A stretch of DNA of 64,000 bases, taken from the NCBI RefSeq assembly GCF_018403285.1, contig NZ_BOSJ01000017.1, positions 1 to 64,000 of the forward strand, read 5' to 3'. The translations under genes and the position numbers were made by a program. Below the pieces are notes generated by a model. That model saw only the letters and a list, made by a program, of their open reading frames with translations. It was not told the DNA's origin and made no database searches. Source of the stretch: Paenibacillus sp. J45TS6 (lineage in GTDB: Bacteria; Bacillota; Bacilli; Paenibacillales; Paenibacillaceae). Of this stretch, positions 1 to 8,586 are shown piece after piece; the first letter of the stretch is position 1, and each line of letters starts with the position of its first letter.

Positions 1-62
1 CTTGCATGTATTAGGCACGCCGCCAGCGTTCGTCCTGAGCCAGGATCAAACTCTCCAATAAA
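1..62 (-). rRNA. rrs: 16S ribosomal RNA, 5' end only (partial)
   Basis: The reverse complement begins TTTATTGGAGAGTTTGATCC and continues through the universal GGCTCAGGACGAACGCTGG segment to AATACATGCAAG, where the window ends. This is the conserved 5' end of bacterial 16S rRNA (the 27F primer region). Transcription runs leftwards out of the window, so the rest of the rRNA operon lies outside it. The exact mature 5' nucleotide is placed by analogy with Bacillales and could be off by a few bases. Confidence 0.97.
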
Positions 63-201
63 GTTATTGAAAAGAGCGATAAGCTCATTTAGAAAATGCT
101 GACGAGAACTTAAAGTTCTCTATTCAACTTGTTATGACCAACAAATTGAATTTGTATTAATTCACTCATAAGTTTTACTTACGTAAAACTTCTCGTTGTT
201 C

Positions 202-216
202 AGTTTTCAAAGATCA
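202..216 (-). promoter_or_regulatory. boxA-like antitermination element in the rRNA leader
   Basis: The minus strand reads TGATCTTTGAAAACT, which matches the boxA-type leader motif seen upstream of Bacillus rRNA operons (TGTTCTTTGAAAACT). It lies about 140 nt before the mature 16S end, within the transcribed leader. It would recruit the NusB/NusE antitermination complex. Assignment is by motif similarity and position. Confidence 0.6.
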
Positions 217-252
217 ATCTCGCTAACAACTTTCGTCATCAGCAACTCTTAT

Positions 253-281
253 ATAATATCATGTCTCAGGAAGCTTGTCAA
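253..281 (-). promoter_or_regulatory. rRNA operon promoter P2
   Basis: On the minus strand TTGACA (276-281) and TATTAT (253-258) are separated by exactly 17 nt, a near-consensus sigma-A promoter. It lies about 190 nt upstream of the 16S 5' end, the usual position of the proximal rrn promoter in Bacillales. Confidence 0.85.
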
Positions 282-359
282 TAGTTTTTTTGATTTTGTT
301 TTTCTTTCAATCTAGTAAACTATTACTCTTTATTCCCGCCTGTCGGTGACAGGACTTAT

Positions 360-388
360 AATATATCATGGATATTTCAATTACGCAA
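360..388 (-). promoter_or_regulatory. rRNA operon promoter P1
   Basis: TTGCGT (383-388) and TATATT (360-365) with a 17-nt spacer lie about 107 nt upstream of P2, giving the usual tandem P1/P2 arrangement of rRNA operons. The predicted start site (about 353) falls at a perfect 6-bp-arm palindrome at 339-353. Confidence 0.7.
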
Positions 389-400
389 CCCTTTTTTATA

Positions 401-434
401 AAAAAAAAGAAAAGCGGAATAATTCCACTTTTCT
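401..434 (-). terminator. Terminator of the safA-like gene
   Basis: The minus strand has a stem with arms AGAAAAGTGGAAT and ATTCCGCTTTTCT followed by an eight-T run. It follows the stop codon of the LysM gene and insulates the rRNA promoters just downstream. Confidence 0.85.
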
Positions 435-444
435 CCTGAGGCTC

Positions 445-2031
445 TTATCGTTTAATCCATGGGTTTCTCCGTTCTTTACGTGCTCTACCTTGTCTTGATG
501 CTTGACTATTATTGCTTGGTGCTTTATTCCGTTTATTCGATGATACTGCCGCTTTTTTCACTTTATTAGATTTACTAACAGCTTTGTTTTTCTGTATCGC
601 CTTCTCTTCTTCTAATATAGGGAGCTGATTGAGTCCGTTTAAATCGACAAATGGTTCCTGTTGCAACTCAGCACCGTTTTGGCCACTAGTTTGGATCGTC
701 TCTGCTTGGAAAGACGTCTGCTCATAATTATTCTGGTAATTAGGATTATAATAGGGCGGCTGAACTCCGTATTCAGTCGGTCTGAAGTAATTCGTGTACT
801 GCGGGTTGTGACCGTAGGCTTGTGGATGTAGCATAGGCTGAGCATTTTGGGCTGTTGCCGCTTTCCAGTCCGCTTCTGCTTGCATATAACTATATGGTAA
901 TGGTTTAGCATGACCGCATCCGCAATCTCCTCCATATGAAGGAACATCAACAAGAGCATAATTTACAATGTAACCGCCATGTTCATAAGTGGTATGTGGT
1001 TGCTGACTTACCTCTCCACTTTTTCCTGACTGATAAGACGTATTCTGGACACTCTGCGGCTGCTGGGTATACGGCATTGGCTGAGGATAAGCTTGCTTTT
1101 TATCATTTACATATCCCATTGGTTGTTGATACGGGTTTTGGTATCCTTGGTATCCTGCATTCCCCCCGTACATTTCTTTATCATACGCTGGGTATTGATA
1201 AGGATTCATGTACTCGTTGTTGCAATCCTCTTTTTTAGAATAATACTCTTCCTTCTTAGGTTCGTACTCTGGTTTTTTCATTGGCGGTATTGGAACAGGC
1301 AGTGGTGTTGGTTTGATCATCTCTGGTTTAGGTACGGGTAGAGGCAGTGGCTTGGAAGGTGGAGGAGCTATTGGTTTCACTTCTGGTTTAGGAGCAGGTT
1401 CAATTGGTTTTTTAACTTCTTCTTTTGGTGGTTCTGGTTTTGGTTTCGGCTTTGTCATTTCCTCTTTTGGCGGAATCGGTTTTGGTTTAGTGATCTCCGC
1501 TTTCGGAGGCTTCGGCTTTGTTATTTCGGCTTTTGGCAGCACAGGCATTTCCGGCATCTCTGGAAGTTCTGGAAGTTGCGGATAATTGGGCATAGGAGCG
1601 GTATTCTTTTTCCCTGTATGCGCTTGGATGCCGGTTGCTGGTGGGGCCGGAGTCCCCTCTTGCAAAATTTCTGTTGTTGTAACTTTCGGTGTACTGCTAG
1701 ATCCAGATGGAATAAACACAGTTTCTCCGACAATCAGTGCGTTTGGATTCTTTAACTGTGGATTTGAAGCAATCATATCTTGAAGCGAAACGCCCCAGGC
1801 TTTAGAAAGCTTCCATAATGAATCTCCTTGAACTACCTTGTGCTGATGCAGAATCGATCCACCCGGATGTGTCGTAACTGGGGCAGAAGGAATTTTCACC
1901 TTCATACCAATGGTCAGTTGATTGGGGTTTGCAATTTCCGGGTTCGCACTGATAATTTTCTCTAACGATACGTTATATTTCTTGGACAAGAAATAAAGGG
2001 TATCTCCTTCTTTTACGATGTGTATTCTCAC
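445..2031 (-). CDS. safA: LysM spore coat assembly protein, SafA-like
   Basis: A 528-residue protein with two LysM domains at about residues 4-48 and 64-108 (HIVKEGDTL and HKVVQGDSL starts), followed by a long low-complexity region. Residues about 160-260 are Pro/Lys/Glu-rich with repeated KAEITKPKP-type units. The next part is rich in Tyr, Gln, Asn and Pro, and the tail is very basic. This layout matches SafA, the morphogenetic protein that binds cortex peptidoglycan by LysM and recruits inner-coat proteins through SpoVID. Position downstream of the pheB-pheA genes also matches B. subtilis safA. The start is GTG with AGGAGGT nine bases upstream. The disordered part is too diverged for function transfer, so the SafA name rests on the LysM head, composition and synteny. 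Its proposed partner SpoVID is encoded at 26463-27797. Confidence 0.82.
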   Translation of the reverse strand: MRIHIVKEGDTLYFLSKKYNVSLEKIISANPEIANPNQLTIGMKVKIPSAPVTTHPGGSILHQHKVVQGDSLWKLSKAWGVSLQDMIASNPQLKNPNALIVGETVFIPSGSSSTPKVTTTEILQEGTPAPPATGIQAHTGKKNTAPMPNYPQLPELPEMPEMPVLPKAEITKPKPPKAEITKPKPIPPKEEMTKPKPKPEPPKEEVKKPIEPAPKPEVKPIAPPPSKPLPLPVPKPEMIKPTPLPVPIPPMKKPEYEPKKEEYYSKKEDCNNEYMNPYQYPAYDKEMYGGNAGYQGYQNPYQQPMGYVNDKKQAYPQPMPYTQQPQSVQNTSYQSGKSGEVSQQPHTTYEHGGYIVNYALVDVPSYGGDCGCGHAKPLPYSYMQAEADWKAATAQNAQPMLHPQAYGHNPQYTNYFRPTEYGVQPPYYNPNYQNNYEQTSFQAETIQTSGQNGAELQQEPFVDLNGLNQLPILEEEKAIQKNKAVSKSNKVKKAAVSSNKRNKAPSNNSQASRQGRARKERRNPWIKR

Positions 2032-2130
2032 AGGTTCATAACCTCCTTACAATCTTCAGGCATGACATTCGCCCTTTCTTTCGTTACTCTCATCCTATGC
2101 AGGACTTTTCACATTGACATCACTTCTCGC

Positions 2131-2188
2131 AAAAAAAACCTCATTCAGCAAAAATCCCTCTTGGGAGATCGTTGCTAAATGAGGTTTA
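2131..2188 (-). terminator. Terminator of the pheB-hom-thrB-pheA operon
   Basis: The minus strand forms a long imperfect stem, AACCTCATTTAGCAACGATC pairing with GGATTTTTGCTGAATGAGGTT around an AAGA loop, then an eight-T tract. It lies between the pheA stop codon and safA. Confidence 0.85.
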
Positions 2189-2258
2189 ACGCGGCTATAT
2201 AACATAATTACACATTCTTCTGTTTTTAATGAGATGCAGAAAGTGGCTGCACCCCGAA

Positions 2259-3131
2259 TTATTCTTCCCTGTATATGTAACAAGGGTAGGAGCCAAGTAC
2301 ACGCACTTGGCAACCGAGCGCCTCGATTTCCGCAAAAGCAGCTGGAAGTAATGCAGAATCTACTGATTCCAGTACATCAATATAAAAATGATAATTACCC
2401 AATCTTTTTTTCGTAGGTCTGGATTCGATCCGTGATAAATTTAATTTGCGCCAAGCAAATGCGGATAAGACCTGATGAAGCGCCCCTGCGAAATCCTCTG
2501 GAGAAGTAACTAAAATACTGGTTTTCATATGATCGGCTTCTCTATCCAACCGAATAGGATCATGCCCAATCAGCACAAACCGAGTATAGTTATTATCATG
2601 ATCTGTAACCCGCTCAGCCATTAGATCAAGACCGTGCTTTTGCGCTGCAAGACGCGTAGCAATGGCCACCCAGCCTTTTCCAGGATTTCTCTTCACAATC
2701 TCCGCTGCTTCAGCCGTACTTCCGACGCTCTCAAGTTCTGCTTGAGGTGCATAGGTACGGATAAATTGCAGACATTGCGGGATTGCTACGGGATGAGACA
2801 TGATTTTTTGAATACGTGTGAAGTCAATCTCATCTCTGTCATTCATAAACTCGGATTGATCCCCAATCAAATTCTGTATAGAAGGGTATACCCACTCACA
2901 TTGCATGGGAATATCCACTTCATGTATCATCCAATCCATATGTAAACTTACAGAACCGTCTATTGTGTTCTCCACCGGGATAACACTGTAATTACTATTC
3001 CCCCGGTCTGTGGACCGAAATACATCAGAGATCAATTTGTAATGATATCCTTCATAGGGCTCGTCCCCAAACAAAAAATCGAGCGCTTCATGGGATACTG
3101 TGCCTTCTGGCAATAATGCAACTCGTTTCAT
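2259..3131 (-). CDS. pheA: Prephenate dehydratase
   Basis: Converts prephenate to phenylpyruvate, the committed step of phenylalanine synthesis, in the cytoplasm. The 290-residue protein has the dehydratase domain with PVENTIDGS (about 52-60) and the catalytic TRF motif at 183-185. A C-terminal ACT domain carries the phenylalanine-sensing GALH (216-219) and ESRP (236-239) motifs, so feedback inhibition by Phe is expected. There is no chorismate mutase domain, so this is the monofunctional Gram-positive form. It overlaps the thrB stop by four bases (ATGA), which suggests translational coupling, and is the last gene of the operon. Confidence 0.97.
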   Translation of the reverse strand: MKRVALLPEGTVSHEALDFLFGDEPYEGYHYKLISDVFRSTDRGNSNYSVIPVENTIDGSVSLHMDWMIHEVDIPMQCEWVYPSIQNLIGDQSEFMNDRDEIDFTRIQKIMSHPVAIPQCLQFIRTYAPQAELESVGSTAEAAEIVKRNPGKGWVAIATRLAAQKHGLDLMAERVTDHDNNYTRFVLIGHDPIRLDREADHMKTSILVTSPEDFAGALHQVLSAFAWRKLNLSRIESRPTKKRLGNYHFYIDVLESVDSALLPAAFAEIEALGCQVRVLGSYPCYIYREE

Positions 3132-4090
3132 GCTTTAACTTCCCCTTTTAACATGTCCAAAAATGAGTCCGTGTGCATTTTTGTTATTATTTGCACACCG
3201 TTTTGATCCGGTTGGAGCCATAGTGTATCTGCCTCAAGACCATGAGAATTCATCGTTTGCAGCATATAGTTCTCGAGTTCGTGCTTCCGAGCTTCCTCCT
3301 TATGCACAAGAGCAAGCACCGTAGGTCCTGCTCCACTAAGCGATGCTCCAAGTGCACCTCTAAGAGGGGCTTGTTCCAAAATTTCTGCCATTCCAGGCAC
3401 AAGTTCTGCACGATAAGGCTGATGAATCCTATCCCTCATTGCAGAAGCGAGCAAATCATAGCGCCCAGCAGCCACTGCTCCAACTAAAAGAGAAGATCTG
3501 CTAATGTTATAGACCGCATCCTGAAGGGAAAGAACTTTGGGTAATGCTTCACGCGCTTTGGTTGTTGATAGCTGAAAACGCGGAATCACTGCTAGAATTT
3601 CTAATTCTTTTGGAGGATCAATCTTCACATAATGAGCATTGTCCCCATCCCAAGCTGTAGCAACAAAACCACCGAATAGCGAGGCACCGACATTGTCGGG
3701 ATGTTTCTCTATTTGCGTAGCTAACGTAAATAACCGATCCTTTGATAAAGGAGAGCCAATAAGTTCATTTGCAGCTACAAGGGCGCCGATAATAGCAGAA
3801 GCACTGCTTCCAAGCCCGCGTGTAAGCGGGACCTCAGAATACATAGATATAGAAAGTTCCGGAATTTCTACTCCTGCTTCTTCAAATACACGCTGTGCTA
3901 CTTTATATATTAGGTTTGATTTATCCGTCGGAATTCCGTCCAGGTGTTCACCATGCAAAGCGATACAAGTCTCTTCCGCTTGCTGCATCTCTATATAGGA
4001 ATACAAGGTGAGTGCCATTCCCAAAGAATCAAAGCCTGGGCCAAGATTCGCTGTGCTGGCCGGGACCTTCACTCTTACGATGTTGTTCAT
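3128..4090 (-). CDS. thrB: Homoserine kinase
   Basis: Phosphorylates homoserine to O-phosphohomoserine for threonine synthesis. It is a 320-residue GHMP kinase with PASTANLGPGFDSLG near the N-terminus, the ATP-binding motif LTRGLGSSASA around residue 90 and the C-terminal GAGPTVLAL motif. An open frame extends ten codons upstream, but ATG at 4090 has an AAGGGGA ribosome site at proper distance and starts with the family-typical MNNIVRVKVPAS, so that start is used. It lies 38 nt after hom and overlaps pheA. No threonine synthase gene is seen in this operon. Confidence 0.97.
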   Translation of the reverse strand: MNNIVRVKVPASTANLGPGFDSLGMALTLYSYIEMQQAEETCIALHGEHLDGIPTDKSNLIYKVAQRVFEEAGVEIPELSISMYSEVPLTRGLGSSASAIIGALVAANELIGSPLSKDRLFTLATQIEKHPDNVGASLFGGFVATAWDGDNAHYVKIDPPKELEILAVIPRFQLSTTKAREALPKVLSLQDAVYNISRSSLLVGAVAAGRYDLLASAMRDRIHQPYRAELVPGMAEILEQAPLRGALGASLSGAGPTVLALVHKEEARKHELENYMLQTMNSHGLEADTLWLQPDQNGVQIITKMHTDSFLDMLKGEVKA

Positions 4091-4128
4091 AACTAGTAAT
4101 TCCCCTTCCAAGTCATCCATTAATGAGT

Positions 4129-5415
4129 TCAGCCTTCTACGCGGTACACGCTTTTTACTTTACGAATTACATCAAGCGATTCAAAATGCTTTTGTACTTT
4201 CTCCATATTGGCTTTACTTGCATCATGTGTCACGATAATAATCTCTGCATCCGGATTAAGTTCATTTGGCTGTTGTACGACCGATGCAAGACTCACGTTA
4301 TATTCCGCAAATATTTGAGTGATCTGAGCGAGAACGCCTGCCTTATCGTCCACATGAAGCAAAATGAAATATTTATACTTAATTTCTTCATCGCTAATCA
4401 GTCTCTTCTCTTTGTAAGGAGCAATTGCTTTCAGTCCGCTGACACCAAGCCTCATGTTACGGATAATCGACACGAGGTCAGCTACAACAGAAGTAGCTGT
4501 AGGCATTTCTCCTGCTCCTGCTCCGTAAAACATGGTCTCTCCAACAGCTTCTCCATGCACATAAACGGCATTGAACACTCCATTGACTGAAGCAATCGGA
4601 TGCTGTTTCTTCACCATAGTCGGTTGAACACTAATCGCGATTTGGTCGTCTTGACGCTCTGCAATACCAAGCAGCTTCATTTCATAACCAAGACGCCGTG
4701 CATAACTGATATCCTCTTTTGTAACAGAAGAAATTCCGCAGACAGATACGTCGCGAAGTTCCACATTCGTATGGAACCCTAGTGTAGCCAGAATCGCCAT
4801 CTTGCGTGCTGCATCAAGACCTTCTACATCAGAAGTTGGATCTGCTTCTGCATATCCAAGGTCCTGTGCTTCTTTTAATACTTCCTCATAAGAAACGCCT
4901 TCTTGGCTCATTTTTGTCAAAATATAATTGGTTGTTCCATTCACTATTCCCATAATTTTAGTAATACGATCAGAGGAGAATCCTTCAATTAACGTACGAA
5001 TGATTGGTATTCCGCCAGCCACACTAGCCTCATAATATACGTCGCAACGTTTTTCTGCTGCTTTGGCTAAGATTTCCGAACCATAAAGTGCCATAAGATC
5101 TTTATTAGCGGTTACAATATGCTTTCCTCGCTCAAGGGCTTCTAAAATATATTCTTTAGTCTGATCCACTCCGCCCATGACTTCCACTATGACGTCAATA
5201 TCCGGATGACGAATCACTTCCCAGGGATCTTCTGTTAATTTATCGGAATCTACATTGATATTACGGGCTTTTTCTGTATTTTTAACAGAAATCTTCTCGA
5301 TCACAATCGGTGAACCAACCTGACTGCTAAGATCCTCCTGATTCCCTTCCACGATGCGAACCACACCAGTTCCTACAGTCCCTAAACCAAGCAAACCTAC
5401 TTTAATTGGTTTCAT
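4129..5415 (-). CDS. hom: Homoserine dehydrogenase
   Basis: Reduces aspartate semialdehyde to homoserine, the branch point to threonine and methionine. The protein (428 residues) has an N-terminal NAD(P)-binding motif GLLGLGTVGTGVV, the substrate region VTANKDLMA and NGTTNYILTKM, the catalytic-domain signature ADPTSDVEGLDAARK, and a C-terminal ACT domain (about the last 80 residues) for feedback control. ATG at 5415 is preferred over 5424 because AGGGG then lies nine bases upstream. It is the second gene of the pheB-hom-thrB-pheA operon. Confidence 0.97.
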   Translation of the reverse strand: MKPIKVGLLGLGTVGTGVVRIVEGNQEDLSSQVGSPIVIEKISVKNTEKARNINVDSDKLTEDPWEVIRHPDIDVIVEVMGGVDQTKEYILEALERGKHIVTANKDLMALYGSEILAKAAEKRCDVYYEASVAGGIPIIRTLIEGFSSDRITKIMGIVNGTTNYILTKMSQEGVSYEEVLKEAQDLGYAEADPTSDVEGLDAARKMAILATLGFHTNVELRDVSVCGISSVTKEDISYARRLGYEMKLLGIAERQDDQIAISVQPTMVKKQHPIASVNGVFNAVYVHGEAVGETMFYGAGAGEMPTATSVVADLVSIIRNMRLGVSGLKAIAPYKEKRLISDEEIKYKYFILLHVDDKAGVLAQITQIFAEYNVSLASVVQQPNELNPDAEIIIVTHDASKANMEKVQKHFESLDVIRKVKSVYRVEG

Positions 5416-5453
5416 ATCATTCATCCCCTAATGTACGATTTAGTGTTTCTCTT

Positions 5454-5891
5454 CTAACCCTGGCCGATTAGTCTTGTACGTTTCACTCCATGCAAATTTT
5501 CAAGTTGGTCCAACATTTCGCCGATTTCTTCAGTTACATGTGAGATTTCCACAGAGATTACGACGTTCGCCCTTCCTTGAAGCGGAAGACTTTGATGTAT
5601 CGTAAGTACATTTCCCCCACATGCTGCCACTAAAGACAGTACTTGAGAAAGCATACCTGATTCATGCTCCAAGTCAATAGAAATGGTGACAATCCTTTCT
5701 TTCTCTAGCTGATTAACGAGATGAATTCCATCCTTATATTTGTAAAATGCACTCCGGCTAAGACCTACCCGCTCGGCTGCCTCATGCACTGTTTTCACTT
5801 CACCTGTCGCAAGCAGCTGCTTCACTTGCATGGTCTTTACGACAGCTTCTGGTAAAATATCTTCCCTAACTAAGTAGTAACGCTCTTTCAA
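5454..5891 (-). CDS. pheB: ACT domain protein PheB (UPF0735 family)
   Basis: A 145-residue protein with an N-terminal helix-turn-helix-like segment (VHEAAERVGLSRSAFYKYKD, about 38-57) and a C-terminal ACT domain (from about residue 67). In B. subtilis the same protein is encoded next to pheA and was once called chorismate mutase, but the family lacks chorismate mutase motifs. A small-molecule-sensing regulatory role is inferred from the domains only. The start is TTG with GGAGAGG just upstream. It is the first gene of the operon with hom, thrB and pheA, with a good promoter 42-70 nt before it. Confidence 0.88.
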   Translation of the reverse strand: MKERYYLVREDILPEAVVKTMQVKQLLATGEVKTVHEAAERVGLSRSAFYKYKDGIHLVNQLEKERIVTISIDLEHESGMLSQVLSLVAACGGNVLTIHQSLPLQGRANVVISVEISHVTEEIGEMLDQLENLHGVKRTRLIGQG

Positions 5892-5932
5892 AACGTCCTC
5901 TCCTCAAAGACTATTGTATTCACATAGTGGAC

Positions 5933-5961
5933 ATTATATAGGATAGTAACGAAAAGGGCAA
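5933..5961 (-). promoter_or_regulatory. Promoter of the pheB-hom-thrB-pheA operon
   Basis: TTGCCC (5956-5961) and TATAAT (5933-5938) with a 17-nt spacer on the minus strand. No T-box or obvious attenuator is present between it and pheB, so control is probably by repressor or enzyme feedback. Confidence 0.75.
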
Positions 5962-5984
5962 TAGACAGATGGAATGAAGATTGT

Positions 5985-6021
5985 AAAAAAAGCGGATACC
6001 CTTTAAAAGGATACCCGCTTT
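5985..6021 (-). terminator. Terminator after obg
   Basis: The minus strand stem AAAGCGGGTATCC / GGGTATCCGCTTT is followed by T residues. It ends the spo0B-obg unit and separates it from the pheB promoter. Confidence 0.85.
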
Positions 6022-6042
6022 ATTATGTCTTTCTAGCGTTGG

Positions 6043-7353
6043 TTAAAAGTAACTGCTGCTCTCAACAAACTCAAATTCAAAATCAGAAATACGAACAATC
6101 GTACCATCTTTCGCACCACGTTTGCGAAGCTCGTCATCTACTCCCATGTAACGGAGAGTACGAGCCAACTTCATAATGGCCTCATGTGAATTCAACTGCA
6201 TTCGTTTCATCATACGTTCAATTTTAGCACTGTGTACAACAAACATCTCATTTTCACGGACAATGGTAAACCCTTCATCTTCCGCTTTTTCAAGTTTGTA
6301 GACTTTACGCTCATTCACCTCAGCAACTTCTTCCACAACCATTTCTTCTGGAATAGAATCCAAAAGATCCGCTGCTTTATAGAGAAGTTCTTTGATTCCT
6401 TGTCTTGTTAAGGATGAGATCGGTAAGATCTCTATCTCTGGACGAACTTCTTTGACTTTCTTCGTAAAGGCAGCAAGGTTCTCTTCCGATTCAGGCATGT
6501 CCATCTTGTTAGCCGCGACAATTTGCGGTCTCGACATCAGTTTTTCATTATATTGACGCAGCTCATCATTAATTTTGACCCAATCTTCAAAAGGATCTCT
6601 TCCTTCGGAACCACTCATATCCACGACATGAATAATGACGCGAGTTCGCTCGACATGTCTTAAAAATTCGTGACCCAAGCCGACTCCTTCACTCGCTCCT
6701 TCAATTAGACCAGGCAAATCTGCCATAACGAAGCTACGTCCTTCTCCTACTTCAACCACACCTAAATTCGGTGTAATTGTTGTAAAATGATATGCTCCGA
6801 TTTTGGGTTTTGCTCCAGAAACGACGGATAGCAGAGTGGATTTGCCGACACTTGGAAATCCTACCAGCCCTACATCTGCCATTACTTTCATCTCTAGAAC
6901 AATATAACGCTCCTCGCCCTCTTCACCATTCTCCGCAAGTTCTGGAGCCGGATTCTTAGGCGTTGCAAAACGGATATTCCCCCGTCCTCCGCGGCCCCCG
7001 CGAGCAATCACGACTTGCTGACCATGACGCGTCAGGTCTGCGAGTATTTCCCCGGTATCTTCATCCGTCACAACCGTACCTGGAGGAATTCGAACAATCA
7101 TATCTTCTGCATTGGCACCGTGCTGACTTTTGTTACGGCCTTTTTCTCCGCGTTTTGCTTTGAAATGACGCTGATAACGAAAGTCCATGAGTGTTCTAAG
7201 ACCTTCATCAACCCGGAAAATAACACTGCCGCCTCTTCCTCCATCGCCGCCTGCAGGTCCGCCCTCTGGTACATACTTCTCACGTCTAAAAGAGACAAGA
7301 CCGTCTCCTCCATCGCCGCCTTTTACATATATCTTCGCTTTATCTACAAACAT
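6043..7353 (-). CDS. obg: Obg-family GTPase
   Basis: Essential ribosome-assembly and stress GTPase, which in B. subtilis also links GTP level to sporulation and the general stress response. The 436-residue protein has the Gly-rich Obg fold (about 1-158), a G domain with GFPSVGKS (165-172), [12 protein letters not shown] and NKMD, and the C-terminal OCT domain. Length and order are as usual for Firmicutes. It follows spo0B by 13 nt, the same pairing as in B. subtilis. The ribosome site AAGGAG precedes the ATG. Confidence 0.98.
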   Translation of the reverse strand: MFVDKAKIYVKGGDGGDGLVSFRREKYVPEGGPAGGDGGRGGSVIFRVDEGLRTLMDFRYQRHFKAKRGEKGRNKSQHGANAEDMIVRIPPGTVVTDEDTGEILADLTRHGQQVVIARGGRGGRGNIRFATPKNPAPELAENGEEGEERYIVLEMKVMADVGLVGFPSVGKSTLLSVVSGAKPKIGAYHFTTITPNLGVVEVGEGRSFVMADLPGLIEGASEGVGLGHEFLRHVERTRVIIHVVDMSGSEGRDPFEDWVKINDELRQYNEKLMSRPQIVAANKMDMPESEENLAAFTKKVKEVRPEIEILPISSLTRQGIKELLYKAADLLDSIPEEMVVEEVAEVNERKVYKLEKAEDEGFTIVRENEMFVVHSAKIERMMKRMQLNSHEAIMKLARTLRYMGVDDELRKRGAKDGTIVRISDFEFEFVESSSYF

Positions 7354-7366
7354 AACTGCTCCTTCC

Positions 7367-8110
7367 TCATATACCGCAAGTCACACGAAACTGAAATAAT
7401 GCATGCTCTTCCGTTGTCTGTTCCGCTTTGACTTTTACTTTAATACCTTGCTTTATAGTAAACAAATTACTCCACGCTTCGGTCTCAGGCGATACCTTCT
7501 CTCCTTCGAAACGCACGATGATATCACCTTGATCCTGATGAAAAAGTATCATCAGCTTGCGGATCTCTCCCCAAGACGATCGGCTACTGAATTGATAAGC
7601 TCTGACCGTATCTGCAATCGCCCCTGTCAATATCTCACCGTCCTCGGGAGAAATCAAGGTGTCCAGTCGCAAGCCTTCTTCAACTTCAATATGAAGCTCT
7701 AGGGAGCTGCCACTCGTTCTGTACGATTGCAAATAAAAAACAAGAGAAGATATGCCGAGCTTGGAGATTTTACTTTCTTCCGTAGTTCTCTCTTTTATTC
7801 TTTCCACAACTTGTATCGATTTATCAGCTTTACCTAAACGAATATATCCATACAATACTTGCAGATCATTCATCCAGTCATGTCTGTGATGGTTTAATGT
7901 TGCTATGGCAGCATTCTCCATCCTCTGTGTAATATGCCTGCGCTGTTCCTCTAGTTGTTTGTCCATCCTTTTACAAATGAATACAAAGACGCCAATGATC
8001 CATATGCTAAGCAACAAACACGAAATCAAACTCTTCGAGATGATTACCACTACTAACGGAATTAGAATTGAGGTTAAGGCCGCATAGGGAACTTTTTTCC
8101 AGGAATTCAT
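7367..8110 (-). CDS. spo0B: Spo0B-like sporulation initiation phosphotransferase, membrane-anchored form
   Basis: Relays phosphate from Spo0F to Spo0A. The H-box region [18 protein letters not shown] at about residues 75-92 matches Spo0B, with His77 as the likely phosphoacceptor. The protein has 247 residues, longer than the soluble B. subtilis protein of about 192. The extra N-terminus holds two hydrophobic stretches (about 8-29 and 30-46), so this version is probably membrane-bound. The degenerate ATPase-like C-terminal domain is weakly conserved, as in the family. Synteny (rpmA-spo0B-obg) strongly supports the assignment. It starts its own transcription unit, after the rpmA terminator. Confidence 0.9.
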   Translation of the reverse strand: MNSWKKVPYAALTSILIPLVVVIISKSLISCLLLSIWIIGVFVFICKRMDKQLEEQRRHITQRMENAAIATLNHHRHDWMNDLQVLYGYIRLGKADKSIQVVERIKERTTEESKISKLGISSLVFYLQSYRTSGSSLELHIEVEEGLRLDTLISPEDGEILTGAIADTVRAYQFSSRSSWGEIRKLMILFHQDQGDIIVRFEGEKVSPETEAWSNLFTIKQGIKVKVKAEQTTEEHALFQFRVTCGI

Positions 8111-8164
8111 AACTTCTCCCCGTTCATCAAATCTTGTTAGCCTTGATCTTCAGGCTATACAGGC

Positions 8165-8170
8165 AGTATA
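8165..8170 (-). promoter_or_regulatory. Extended -10 promoter of spo0B-obg
   Basis: The minus strand reads TGATATACT, an extended -10 (TGnTATACT), 55 nt before the spo0B ATG and just after the rpmA terminator. The -35 region (CTGTCT) is poor, as is common for extended -10 promoters. Confidence 0.45.
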
Positions 8171-8204
8171 TCACACACAATGTTATCAGACAGTTACACG
8201 GTAT

Positions 8205-8235
8205 AAAAAAAGCCTTCGGCAAACATGCCGAAGGC
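8205..8235 (-). terminator. Terminator after rpmA
   Basis: The perfect stem GCCTTCGGCA / TGCCGAAGGC with a four-base loop is followed by seven Ts on the minus strand. It separates rplU-prp-rpmA from spo0B-obg. Confidence 0.93.
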
Positions 8236-8256
8236 TCCTTAGGCTTAAATGCCTTA

Positions 8257-8568
8257 TTACGCTTCTACTGCAGCTGCTACAGGAGCAACATCAACAGGGT
8301 AGACGCTCACTTTTTTGCGATCGCGGCCCAAACGTTCAAATTTAACAACGCCTTCCACTTTCGCAAACAAAGTATCATCTTTACCGATACCTACGTTCGT
8401 ACCTGGATGAATTTTCGTTCCACGTTGACGAACAAGGATGCTACCACCACTAACTGTCTGACCGTCTGCACGTTTAACACCAAGACGTTTAGACTGGGAA
8501 TCACGACCGTTCTTTGTGGAACCTACCCCTTTTTTGGATGCGAATAACTGAAGATCCAATTTTAACAT
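8257..8568 (-). CDS. rpmA: 50S ribosomal protein L27
   Basis: Large-subunit protein near the peptidyl transferase centre. The 103-residue sequence begins [20 protein letters not shown]. The first nine residues up to LQLF form the Firmicutes N-terminal extension, which must be cut off before the conserved Ala-Ser. The protease that does this, Prp, is encoded directly upstream. The ribosome site AAGGAGG lies before the ATG. Confidence 0.98.
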   Translation of the reverse strand: MLKLDLQLFASKKGVGSTKNGRDSQSKRLGVKRADGQTVSGGSILVRQRGTKIHPGTNVGIGKDDTLFAKVEGVVKFERLGRDRKKVSVYPVDVAPVAAAVEA

Positions 8569-8586
8569 TGTAGTCTACCTCCTTCT

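Noticed and set aside
936-1783. Plus-strand open frames rich in Gly/Ser/Phe opposite the LysM gene
   Set aside because: They are antisense shadows of the Pro/Lys-rich repeat region, without ribosome sites.
2095-2313. 72-codon minus-strand frame after pheA
   Set aside because: It overlaps pheA and runs through the operon terminator.
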